DNA of 64,000 nt from Grimontia sedimenti (GTDB lineage Bacteria > Pseudomonadota > Gammaproteobacteria > Enterobacterales > Vibrionaceae): NCBI RefSeq assembly GCF_011045095.1, contig NZ_JAALDL010000008.1, forward strand, positions 1 through 64,000, written 5' to 3'. Under the pieces are notes generated by a model that was not told the origin of the DNA, did no database searches, and worked only from the letters and a program-made list of their open reading frames with translations. The first letter of the stretch is position 1. Each line of letters opens with the position of its first letter. The position numbers and the translations under genes were made by a program. Shown in pieces: positions 33,071 through 41,636 of the stretch.

Positions 33071-33996
33071 TACTTAACGCTCCGCATCAGGCCAGTAATG
33101 ATTGCCATACCAATTGCTTCACTAATAAGGGTGTAGTAAAGCAGTGGGCGACCGTTTTCATTGTTCATCACGAAGTCATAGTTTTCAGGACTAAGTACAC
33201 GCATGATGAAGAAAATGAAAATGAATGGTATGGCACACACAATGTATGCAGACATTCGCGCCTCTGCGGTCATCGCCCTCTTTTTCATTTCTATTGAACG
33301 GGCATCAAACAGAACTCGGTTCAATCGAGTGATAACTTCCCGAAGCTGGCCGCCTCGGTTAACGTTGACGCGCATTGCGATGACAAAGAATTGAAATGAT
33401 GGTGTGGGAAACCGCAAACAAGCCTTCCTGAACGCAGCATCTGTCGACTCTCCCATATTCAGACGTTCTCCCATGCGCTTGAATTCTTTACCGACGATAC
33501 TGTCGAGATTTCCACCGACAAAAACGATGGCATGAAGCAAACTTTCACCAGCGGAGACTGAGCTTGCAATCATGTTTAGCGCATCAGGGAAGCTATCCTC
33601 AAACGCATTCTGAGCTCGGGTATTTAGGTATGAAAGACCTAAAATGGCAGATAGAGGCACTGTGATTACGAGACTAGTAATCATGGATAAATGGAATAAG
33701 GTACCCAACACGTAAACCCCAAGCATTGAGGTGACGGCGAAGAACGCGATGATTTTCAGAAGTGCAAACCGTCCTATATCGGCCAACACATTCTCGAACG
33801 CGCGTTTTACTCTTTGCGGATAGGTAGTTTGCGTCAGCGCATCCATGTCTACCGCACGGTTTTCTAGAAATTGGGTTTCCGGAAGCGGGTTATTGTCTTT
33901 TAGCAATGTTTCCCGACGGGATTTAAGACGCGTTTGTTTGTGGAGCAAGTAGAGTCCAAACGCTAGGAATAAGCAGTAAATCGCGTTTGCAATCAT
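33070..33996 (-). CDS. tadB: TadB, inner-membrane platform protein
   Basis: 308 residues. It has a type II secretion F domain ('FPDALNMIASSVSAGESLL', 'FPTPSFQFFVIAMRVNVNRG') with hydrophobic segments at the N-terminus, in the centre and at the C-terminus. It works with TadC. Its start overlaps the tadA stop by 4 bp (ATGA). Confidence 0.93.
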   Translation of the reverse strand: MIANAIYCLFLAFGLYLLHKQTRLKSRRETLLKDNNPLPETQFLENRAVDMDALTQTTYPQRVKRAFENVLADIGRFALLKIIAFFAVTSMLGVYVLGTLFHLSMITSLVITVPLSAILGLSYLNTRAQNAFEDSFPDALNMIASSVSAGESLLHAIVFVGGNLDSIVGKEFKRMGERLNMGESTDAAFRKACLRFPTPSFQFFVIAMRVNVNRGGQLREVITRLNRVLFDARSIEMKKRAMTAEARMSAYIVCAIPFIFIFFIMRVLSPENYDFVMNNENGRPLLYYTLISEAIGMAIITGLMRSVK

Positions 33997-35270
33997 GAAG
34001 ATCTCCCGCTGAAGATACTGTTTAGTTCTTTATCTAAACCGAAATAACGGGCCTTTTCATAAAGCACCGAACGTTGAAGCAAGCCAGAAGTGATAAAGTC
34101 GCCACGCACTTTTCCGTTTTCTCCAATACCACGGTGCTCAAAGCGGAAAATTTCCTCCATGACTACGTTGTTACCCTCCATACCAACGACTTCACTAATG
34201 CTAAGCACCTTACGGCTACCATCATGAAGGCGACTGATTTGGATAATGACATCGATAGCACTGACTATGGTTCGCCTAATCGCTTCCAAGGGGAGAGAGG
34301 AGGTTGCCATCATGACCATGCTCTCGATACGGGATATAGCATCTCTAGGGTTATTGGCATGAAGTGTTGTCATTGAACCATCATGGCCAGTGTTCATAGC
34401 TTGGAGCATTTCAAATGCTTCTGAACCACGACACTCACCAATAATGATTCTGTCTGGACGCATACGCAGTGCGTTAATAACTAACTGGCGCTGATTGACT
34501 TCACCGGTACCTTCTATACCTGCTGTACGTGTTTCAAGGCGGACGACGTGGGGTTGTTGCAATCTCAGTTCTGCCGCATCCTCAATAGTGACGACTCGCT
34601 CTTTCTCCGAAATATAGTGAGATAAAGCATTCATCATGGTTGTTTTACCGGAGCCCGTACCTCCTGATATCACAATGTTTGCGCGGCATCGCGAAGCAAT
34701 GACCATCAATTTGGCTAATTCAGGAGTCATGGCTCCAAATTCAACTAAATCCGCAAACATGATGCTTTGCTTTTTAAACTTACGGATTGAAACGGAAGCA
34801 CCATCAATCGCAATTGGAGGGAGCACGATATTTACCCGGCTGCCATCCTCCAAGCGTGCATCACACATCGGCACCGACTCATCCACCCGACGACCCACGC
34901 GTGCCGCAATTCGCTTTGCAACATTAATCAGTTGTTGGTTATCGATGAATGTGATTGGAGATTTTTCCACCAAACCATTTCGTTCGATGAAGACATCAGA
35001 CGGACCATTGATCATGATGTCAGAGATTGTGTCGTCTTCGATTAACGGTTGAATGGGACCTAAACCTCGAAGCTCATCGTACATCATTCGTACGAAGTCA
35101 CTTCTCAACGCATTGTTAATAGGTACGTTGTCTTGATCGGCCAATAGGTTAATGGCCTCAATTAACTGCCGCTGCAGATCTTCACGTTTCAGTGAGGCAA
35201 TGGCTTCCGCATCGATGGCATCAAAGATTCTCTCGCGAAGCGAACGATATAAGTCTCTTGTTCCCTGCAT
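33993..35270 (-). CDS. tadA: TadA, pilus assembly ATPase
   Basis: 425 residues. Secretion ATPase of the CpaF/TadA type with Walker A at 203-211 (GGTGSGKTT), Asp and His boxes ('[21 protein letters not shown]', two pieces of which span 280-300, then '[15 protein letters not shown]') and no signal peptide. It powers Flp pilus extension and probably retraction at the cytoplasmic face. It starts 6 bp after tadZ. Confidence 0.96.
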   Translation of the reverse strand: MQGTRDLYRSLRERIFDAIDAEAIASLKREDLQRQLIEAINLLADQDNVPINNALRSDFVRMMYDELRGLGPIQPLIEDDTISDIMINGPSDVFIERNGLVEKSPITFIDNQQLINVAKRIAARVGRRVDESVPMCDARLEDGSRVNIVLPPIAIDGASVSIRKFKKQSIMFADLVEFGAMTPELAKLMVIASRCRANIVISGGTGSGKTTMMNALSHYISEKERVVTIEDAAELRLQQPHVVRLETRTAGIEGTGEVNQRQLVINALRMRPDRIIIGECRGSEAFEMLQAMNTGHDGSMTTLHANNPRDAISRIESMVMMATSSLPLEAIRRTIVSAIDVIIQISRLHDGSRKVLSISEVVGMEGNNVVMEEIFRFEHRGIGENGKVRGDFITSGLLQRSVLYEKARYFGLDKELNSIFSGRSS

Positions 35271-35276
35271 ATGCGG

Positions 35277-36539
35277 TTACTTGCCTCCAAGACGAGGAAG
35301 AGAGAAAAGAGGTTTTCGCTTGGGTGCCAAATCTTCACCAATAATAAGTGAGCACAAACGGCGAACTTCCCCACCAAACTTGGACTTGGTGCTTCCTGGA
35401 TTCGTGCCGCTGACCAAAAACTCCTCAAGTTTGGTCTCGTACGGCAATACAATATCAACAGGCCGGTTTAGGTATTTTTCTACTTCAGCCTGCGTCACAC
35501 TGGCAAATCTTGGTGCTCTATGCTGGTTTAGAACCAATAGAGTTCGAAAATTCTTCGGTCTCTCAGCTTCTTGAGTCTGCTTGGCAAGCTTATTCAACAT
35601 GGCGGAAGTTTCGCGCAAACACGAAATGGTTGGTTCCATCACAATGACGGCAACGTCGAGCATTTGATGGATGGTATGTGGCTGCACATCGAAACTTACG
35701 GATGAAGAGAGGTCATCCAATATAAAGTTGGTTTCTGATGTCAAATAAGAGACGACGAGACTGTTCGTTTCGAAGAGGTCTGCTGAGCTCTCATTGTTTA
35801 GTCCTAAAGCCAGGTAATCCAATCGGTTGGAGATGCGAGTGACGAGACTTTTGGCAGAGGTGTGGTCCAACTCTGTACCGACTTCGTTGTCTGTTAATCG
35901 TCTCTTGTCGCGATTTTTTAAACCAAGGAGAAGATCGAGATTACCTGAAAGATAGTTGTGGTCTACCACCATGCAGGAAGTTTGTTTGTCGTTCGTTAGT
36001 ACCCAACTGAGCTCAGCGGTAAGCAATGACGCACCAACACCACCTCTCGTTCCAACAATACCCACACGCTTTGCTCGACGACGGTTTTTTAGAGAGGATG
36101 TTTCTATGTGTCTGGAGACGACAGACTGTACAAACTCTGCCAAATCGACTTTGTCTACTGGCCAAAGCAGGTAGTAGAAACCAAGAGACTTGAGTTCTCT
36201 AACAACGGAAATAGAGTCGACATCACCTATGATGATAATTGAAAGTGATGTTGGTAGACGCGCCGATAACTGACGACATTCTTTTAATGTGTCGGGACAA
36301 CCAATCAGGTCAATGACGGCTAATTGCGCTTTATTTTCTTCAACCTGAACAGCGACATCTTTGAACTTGTAAGGTTGGGCAATTGGAGGCTCATGACCAT
36401 CGAAGCGAAAAGTTTCCTCAATCAAAATACGAACTTGATCTGTACGATAAAATTGTATTGCGCCCAAACTGTTTTTTGATGATGAAGTAGCTGTGGAGTC
36501 TTTCTGATCTTTCTTTAATAGATCGCCGAAATCTAACAT
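35277..36539 (-). CDS. tadZ: TadZ, polar localisation ATPase-like protein
   Basis: 420 residues. An atypical receiver-like domain (about 35-145) precedes a ParA/MinD-type domain starting at 157 with 'GIVGTRGGVGAS'. The P-loop has Ala (170) where ParA proteins have Lys, as seen in other TadZ proteins, so nucleotide hydrolysis may be weak. TadZ directs the pilus machine to a pole. Confidence 0.9.
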   Translation of the reverse strand: MLDFGDLLKKDQKDSTATSSSKNSLGAIQFYRTDQVRILIEETFRFDGHEPPIAQPYKFKDVAVQVEENKAQLAVIDLIGCPDTLKECRQLSARLPTSLSIIIIGDVDSISVVRELKSLGFYYLLWPVDKVDLAEFVQSVVSRHIETSSLKNRRRAKRVGIVGTRGGVGASLLTAELSWVLTNDKQTSCMVVDHNYLSGNLDLLLGLKNRDKRRLTDNEVGTELDHTSAKSLVTRISNRLDYLALGLNNESSADLFETNSLVVSYLTSETNFILDDLSSSVSFDVQPHTIHQMLDVAVIVMEPTISCLRETSAMLNKLAKQTQEAERPKNFRTLLVLNQHRAPRFASVTQAEVEKYLNRPVDIVLPYETKLEEFLVSGTNPGSTKSKFGGEVRRLCSLIIGEDLAPKRKPLFSLPRLGGK

Positions 36540-36550
36540 GGACGACCCCT

Positions 36551-37084
36551 TTACATTGGACTTTTTGGCAGTACGCCAGAAATTTGAGACTTACCTGCGA
36601 TCTTACGCTCTGGATACACCATCGATTCCCAACGTAGAGATTCGACAGTACAACCGTGATTGCGGAGATTATTCCCGGATATAACTGTGTAATCACACGA
36701 CGGTGCTTGAACTTGGTGAACCTCGGTAGAGATTGTGATGCTGTTTTCCTCTGTTTTCGCTGAGTTTTGTAAGGACACTTTTTCAGGCGATACACCTTGT
36801 CGAATTAGCCAGCGATAACTTTTTTGCGCCAATTTTTGCCCTTGTTTTCCGTTCCAAGAAATCTTGGCGCCATAAACCAGTAGCGCTTTGCGATTAAGGA
36901 TCAGATACGCATCAACCTCATCACGAGCTCGCATCATGCCGTTCTTCTGCACTGAAACACTGTATTGATAATTCACTGGTGTTACTGATAAGTGGCTTCC
37001 ATCAACCGCGGGTGAATTCGCGGAACATGCAGTGAGAGCTAAGGCAGTTAAGCTTGCTATCAATGACAATCTTAATGAGATCAT
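36551..37084 (-). CDS. rcpB: RcpB-position pilus lipoprotein
   Basis: 177 residues from the ATG at 37084, which overlaps the rcpA stop by 4 bp (ATGA). The lipoprotein signal 'LIASLTALALTACSAN' has its lipobox Cys at about residue 20. The mature part resembles CpaD/RcpB-type outer-membrane lipoproteins only loosely, so the assignment rests mainly on position between rcpA and tadZ. It probably assists or gates the secretin. Confidence 0.7.
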   Translation of the reverse strand: MISLRLSLIASLTALALTACSANSPAVDGSHLSVTPVNYQYSVSVQKNGMMRARDEVDAYLILNRKALLVYGAKISWNGKQGQKLAQKSYRWLIRQGVSPEKVSLQNSAKTEENSITISTEVHQVQAPSCDYTVISGNNLRNHGCTVESLRWESMVYPERKIAGKSQISGVLPKSPM

Positions 37085-38439
37085 TTTTTGAATCCTCCGG
37101 TTGATAATATTTCCTCTTGCCACTGAGCGACTTCCGGTGAAGCCTCGAGGTTGACGCCAAAAAACCTGGACAGGCTTGAGGTTCGTTGCATGGAGGGGAT
37201 ACGCACGTTGCCGGAAGATATTGGTTCTACGAGCGAAACAGTAGCGACAATGACCAGTTCAGTTTTCCTTCGCTCTGTAGTGGTGTTTCGGAAAAGTGCG
37301 CCAAGGATGGGTACGTCGCCAATAAATGGGATTTTGGATAAGGCTTCTTCATCTTCGGTGCTTAATAGCCCTGCTAAGACAAAACTATCGCCGTCACCTA
37401 ATTCCAAAGTTGTGCGTGCACGTCGCACTTTGAACGAGGGGATATCAAGTAGTTCATCACCAAATTGAGCATCAACTGAGCTGACTTGAGGAACAATCGA
37501 GAGCTTGATTTTGTCGTCCCGTAGCACTTCTGCAGCCAGATCTAAACCGATGCCGAATTCTTTATATTGAATGCGGTATCCATCATCCACGCGGTATGTA
37601 ATAGGAATCTCTCCCCCGACAAGGAAGCTTGCAGTTTCTCCTGAAATTACTGAAATATTGGGTTCAGAAAGTACCTGTCCAACGGTGTCATCGTTGATAG
37701 CGGAAATATAGGCTGCGACATTGGTGGCGCTCCCTCCTAGGCCTGAAATTCCTCTAAAGAACTGTCCGTTTCCTGCAAAACCATCACTTAAAATGGTTCC
37801 CCATTTGATACCTAGTTCGTTGACAAGAGAACTGTTAACTTCAGCAATGGTCAGTTTGACGTTGACTTGTTTAGAAACGCTTACTTCCAGGTTATTGACT
37901 AAACCTTCATAGGTACGACGCGCCATAAAGTCGATGTCATAGCTTTCATTATCAGAAGTTTTCCACTCAAGACGTTTCTCAGTGAAATCCTTTTTGAGCA
38001 ACTCACCAACCATTGCGTAAATGTCGTTTTTTTCTTTTTGCGTCGGAACAAATCCAGATAAGACAACCTGGTCACCCAAGTTTTGGACGGAGATATTGAT
38101 ATTCGGATAGTGCAGATTGAGGATCTGCTCTACTTTTGTGAGGCTTTTATTTACAACAATTTTTCGACTTGAAAGCGTATTGCTGTTTTCACCAAAAACA
38201 ATTAATGAGGTCTGTCCAATTTTTCTTCCAAACACCACCAGTTTGTGATTGTCGATCACCTGGTAGTCTGCGGTTTCTGGGTCAGCGATGAATACAGTTC
38301 CAATAACTTGGTCAAATTGAAGCGATCTTGCGTCGCCCACACCAAGGTTCATAATACCTGCAGCTTTTACTGTGGCTGCTAACAGTGCGCTGGTAAGCAG
38401 GATTGAACAAGTAATGAATCGATTCTGAAGGCGTAGCAT
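37081..38439 (-). CDS. rcpA: RcpA, outer-membrane secretin
   Basis: 452 residues. A signal peptide ending near 'AATVKA' is followed by pilus/BON-type N-domains ('VFGRKIGQTSLIVFGEN') and the secretin core ('VLSEPNISVISGETASFLVG', 'LELGDGDSFVLAGLLS', 'IPFIGDVPILGALFR', 'TELVIVATVSLVEP'). It forms the outer-membrane channel for the Flp pilus. It is coupled to the rcpB-position gene. Confidence 0.95.
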   Translation of the reverse strand: MLRLQNRFITCSILLTSALLAATVKAAGIMNLGVGDARSLQFDQVIGTVFIADPETADYQVIDNHKLVVFGRKIGQTSLIVFGENSNTLSSRKIVVNKSLTKVEQILNLHYPNINISVQNLGDQVVLSGFVPTQKEKNDIYAMVGELLKKDFTEKRLEWKTSDNESYDIDFMARRTYEGLVNNLEVSVSKQVNVKLTIAEVNSSLVNELGIKWGTILSDGFAGNGQFFRGISGLGGSATNVAAYISAINDDTVGQVLSEPNISVISGETASFLVGGEIPITYRVDDGYRIQYKEFGIGLDLAAEVLRDDKIKLSIVPQVSSVDAQFGDELLDIPSFKVRRARTTLELGDGDSFVLAGLLSTEDEEALSKIPFIGDVPILGALFRNTTTERRKTELVIVATVSLVEPISSGNVRIPSMQRTSSLSRFFGVNLEASPEVAQWQEEILSTGGFKK

Positions 38440-38450
38440 ATCCCTGCTCT

Positions 38451-39226
38451 CTAATTAAAGGCCCTTTGTTGACCGCGAATTTCTGTGACTGATTTGAAGT
38501 TGGGTAGTACGTCGTGCGTATCAGCACTTAAACTGTTTGAAGGCTTTAAAAAGTTGTCTGTTGACTTGATGACTTCTAAGATTCCGATGCGACGTGCGAT
38601 AACCATTTTGGCTACTTGTTCGCGATCTAATTCGATGGTCAAAGGCAACAGCCCCTCATCATCATCTTCATCGATGGCTAACACGCGCACATTTTGTAGA
38701 AGTGGAGATACTGACAGTGTTCGAAAAGAGTCGATAAACTTACTCTTGGAGGATTCACCAATATTCTGGTCATCAGATGTCAAAATGATGATATCTACAT
38801 TGTCACCGACTGATATCCCGGATCCTATAAACTTCTTTTTCTCGATGGTGAGTGAATATGGCGCCATGCCATCTTCGATTACTGCATCAACATAACCGGG
38901 ATCTTCTGGAGTAATGAAGTCACTTTGGGACAAATACTCCTGCGCGGAAATACTGCGTTTTGCGACCATTCCAGAAATGATAGAGATATTGGTGTCGTAG
39001 GAGATCCCTTGCTCTAATGCGGTTTCCTCATTGATACGGAAGTAACGAAAATTACCACTTTTCAACATCTCTCCTTTAACAGTGGCTCTTTGAGTTGAGC
39101 AACTTGATAGGAGATGTGAGAAATACCTGAAGCTGTCGATGGTCTGCTCTGGAAAACGCCGCTAAGACCTAGCACACCAATGCTGATCGATAACGTGGCT
39201 ATAATGAAAAAAAGACGTTGGCTCAT
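38451..39226 (-). CDS. rcpC: RcpC/CpaB, pilus assembly protein; frameshift near residue 50
   Basis: The ATG at 39226 lies 4 bp after the tadV stop and gives a membrane anchor ('RLFFIIATLSISIGVLGLSG'). The frame stops near 39069, while the rest (SAF-like and CpaB domains, 'VAKRSISAQEYLSQSDF' onward) continues in another frame from 39079. One extra A in the AAA at about 39079 would join them as '...PLLKGEMLKSG'. An internal ATG at 39068 follows AAGGAG by only two bases and lacks the anchor. CpaB proteins sit in the periplasm and work with the secretin. The gene may be truly broken or the base may be missing. Confidence 0.78.
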
Positions 39227-39229
39227 GGT

Positions 39230-39658
39230 TTAACTCAATTTGCTTAAATAAATCCAGAACAAGCAGGAAACTACGATAGGAACTCCATAAGGCACACCTC
39301 GCACACTGCTTTTTCGATATCTGTTGATGAGGAAAATGATGATGGCGGTGAAAAAACCCAAAATGCCTATCATCACAACACTCAACAAAAAATATTTACT
39401 ATCAATAATGAGCGCATAAGACGAAAACAGTTTCGTATCGCCAGCTGCTAGAATACCCAGCAGAAATAGAACCAGCCCTACACCTAATATCAAAACACTC
39501 TGGCTAAGTTGTAGTGAGTAATCCTCACTAAAAACGGCTAAAGATAAGCAGATAAAGCAGACAATTAAGTTCAATTTATTGCTTATGCGCCTATGCGAGA
39601 TATCCGATAGTAGTACAACGATAGAGCTGGTTATCAGAAGCATCTCCAGAATGAACAT
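39230..39658 (-). CDS. tadV: TadV, prepilin peptidase (A24 family)
   Basis: 142 residues with about five hydrophobic segments. The two catalytic aspartates of A24 peptidases are visible in 'LLSDISHRRISN' and 'LAAGDTKL'. It cleaves the leader of Flp and of TadE/TadF. It is short, as usual for TadV, because it lacks the methyltransferase domain of PilD. Confidence 0.92.
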   Translation of the reverse strand: MFILEMLLITSSIVVLLSDISHRRISNKLNLIVCFICLSLAVFSEDYSLQLSQSVLILGVGLVLFLLGILAAGDTKLFSSYALIIDSKYFLLSVVMIGILGFFTAIIIFLINRYRKSSVRGVPYGVPIVVSCLFWIYLSKLS

Positions 39659-39683
39659 TCGGGATGCTAAACCACTTCAACCA

Positions 39684-39881
39684 TTAGTTAGTTGCGCCAG
39701 CGGTTCCGATGTTAGTCGTGATAGTTGACAATGCTGTGGTCAGAGCGGTGTTCAATTCACCATTGTCAGCGAACACTGCAACTACCAAAGCAGAAATCGC
39801 AACACCGATTACAGCATACTCAATCGAAGTTACACCGCGTTCATCACGTGCAAAACGCTCTACGATCTTTGAAAGAAACAT
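39684..39881 (-). CDS. flp: Flp major pilin
   Basis: 65 residues from the ATG at 39881, preceded by GGAG. 'FARDERGVTSIEYAVIGVAI' holds the processing site (after RG), the Glu-Tyr pair of Flp pilins and the hydrophobic helix. It forms the pilus fibre. It is the first gene of the operon, 26 bp before tadV, after an unusually long AT-rich leader region. Only one flp copy is seen. Confidence 0.95.
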   Translation of the reverse strand: MFLSKIVERFARDERGVTSIEYAVIGVAISALVVAVFADNGELNTALTTALSTITTNIGTAGATN

Positions 39882-40528
39882 GAGAAAACTCCATTTATAT
39901 AGTTTGAGAGTGTTTAACTTTGGCAAAGTTTTTAAGAACTCAGTAATTAAAAAATAATCTTAAATGCCAAAGTTGAACCATAAGATATATCTGATATTCA
40001 AATTAATCTACCTGACTTACCAGACCTATTTATTTCAATGATGAACCAGAAAGTCACATATGAGACAGTGTGGGGTGGTTGTAAATCTGTTGAGTAACTA
40101 ATTTGTTGAATATAAATGAGCGGATAACTTGATGGTGGTCACGAATATATATATGAAATTGGTTTTCTTGTCTAATGCTTAAATCAGATGAGATTCGTCA
40201 TTATTTTTTACTTTGTTTGAATTGGGTCACGGAATTTTTTTGTCAGAGAAATGTTAAATATTCCTTACCTATTGCAATTGGTTCATTGACTATATAAACA
40301 GAATTACATATATTTGCAGACTATTTTATGCAGTGTGACTTTTTATATAGACACTTGTTTTTTTCAACTAAATTGTAACAAATGTAAATAACGCATAAAT
40401 TCTGAGCAAAATAAGATGGGTGACGAGGGGGAGTAAAATTGATGTTGATCAATTTTTGAGCGGGAATGTAAATGACCGGATTCCCGCTATAGACAAATAT
40501 AATGTGACCTGTTTAAGAGAGATATTTC
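39882..40528. other. AT-rich gap upstream of flp (no gene)
   Basis: About 650 bp of clearly AT-richer sequence than its neighbours separates flp from the YeeE-type genes. I see no convincing coding sequence. It should hold the Tad promoter and perhaps upstream binding sites for a silencer such as H-NS, which prefers such DNA. No sigma-54 consensus was found on the minus strand near flp. Confidence 0.6.
39916..39974. promoter_or_regulatory. Inverted-repeat sites in the flp upstream region
   Basis: AACTTTGGCAAAGTT (39916-39930) is a perfect palindrome, and its half GCCAAAGTT recurs at 39966-39974. They lie 35-93 bp before the flp ATG. They may be an operator for a dimeric regulator or, if transcribed, a hairpin in the leader. 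No known factor is assigned. Confidence 0.4.
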
Positions 40529-40975
40529 TTATCCCTGAATTTGGTAAGAAAATTTGGCTTTATTTTCTGTGAACACGTTAACCAAATACATGCCACACAG
40601 CATGCTAGCAACAAACAGCGCTATCATGCTTGAACCAGATCCTATCACTGTCACTGCTGGTCCGGGACAAATACCTGCAAGCCCCCAACCGATACCGAAG
40701 ATGAGTGAGCCAGCCACCAGTTTTTTGTCGATATGTTGGCTTAGATTGACCGAAAAAGAATCTGCCAGCGCTGGTTTAGGCTGTTTCTTCACTAAAAGGA
40801 AGTAGCCTGGAAGGAATACGAGCAAAGCGCCGCCCATGACAAACGCCAAGCTGGGATCCCATTCTCCGAACACATCCAGAAAGCCGATGACTTTGTCAGG
40901 GTTGACCATACCAGACACCATCATCCCCAATCCGAAAAGAAAACCTGACATCAGGGCAACCAATTTAAAAAGCAT
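40529..40975 (-). CDS. DUF6691/YeeE-type membrane protein (second half of a split transporter)
   Basis: 148 residues from the ATG at 40975, with AAGG about ten bases upstream. Four hydrophobic segments are visible, with 'GIGWGLAGICPGPAV' near the C-terminal half. This is the partner type that follows a short YeeE/YedE protein in split sulfur-compound transporters. It lies 11 bp after its partner gene on the minus strand. Confidence 0.88.
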   Translation of the reverse strand: MLFKLVALMSGFLFGLGMMVSGMVNPDKVIGFLDVFGEWDPSLAFVMGGALLVFLPGYFLLVKKQPKPALADSFSVNLSQHIDKKLVAGSLIFGIGWGLAGICPGPAVTVIGSGSSMIALFVASMLCGMYLVNVFTENKAKFSYQIQG

Positions 40976-40986
40976 GATGATATTCC

Positions 40987-41412
40987 TTAAAGGTGAAAAC
41001 GGATGAAAACGGTCGTAAAAGCCGCCGCCATGAAAACAAGCGTTGCGACAATAGAACGCTTTGAAAGTCGGCCCATGCCGCAAATGCCATGGCCGCTGGT
41101 GCAGCCATTGGCGAGTTTAGTACCAACCCCGACGAGAAGGCCGACACACATAGTGAGGAGGGGAGAGGTGTCAGCTGATATGGCTGAAAAGTTGGGGTAG
41201 GGGAAACCGATGAAAGACGCCGTCAGTCCGGCTACCACCATGCCGCCTACAAACAGCAATCGCCAGGACACATCCGCTTTTCGAGGCTTCAGTAAGCCTC
41301 CGATGATGCCGCTGATACCAGCGACCCGACCATTCAGTGCCAATAAAACTAAACCAGAAACACCCAAAAGCATGCCACCTAGCAGTGCGTCCCATGGTAT
41401 TTGAAATGCCAT
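40987..41412 (-). CDS. YeeE/YedE-family transporter (first half of a split transporter)
   Basis: 141 residues with about four helices. 'LANGCTSGHGICGMGRLSKR' carries the Cys residues typical of YeeE/YedE proteins, which import thiosulfate or related sulfur compounds. Together with the next gene it would make a full-length transporter. It is divergent from an FAD enzyme with a rhodanese domain, consistent with persulfide or thiosulfate metabolism. Confidence 0.9.
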   Translation of the reverse strand: MAFQIPWDALLGGMLLGVSGLVLLALNGRVAGISGIIGGLLKPRKADVSWRLLFVGGMVVAGLTASFIGFPYPNFSAISADTSPLLTMCVGLLVGVGTKLANGCTSGHGICGMGRLSKRSIVATLVFMAAAFTTVFIRFHL

Positions 41413-41636
41413 AAATACTCCCGAACTCTCAATGCATCAGCCGCAAATGCGGCGACTCCCAATACCTAAAGTTTTATTGAAACCTTAATATAAGTCAACG
41501 CTAAATTAGATTATTGTGTATCAGTATAAACTAATGTAAAGTATTCAACAAAGTGAGTAAATGGTGCGATGCGCATTTATTGGCCTAGTTTCTAAGAACC
41601 TGTCGTATCGCGAACAAACCCTAACAGGAGTTACGT

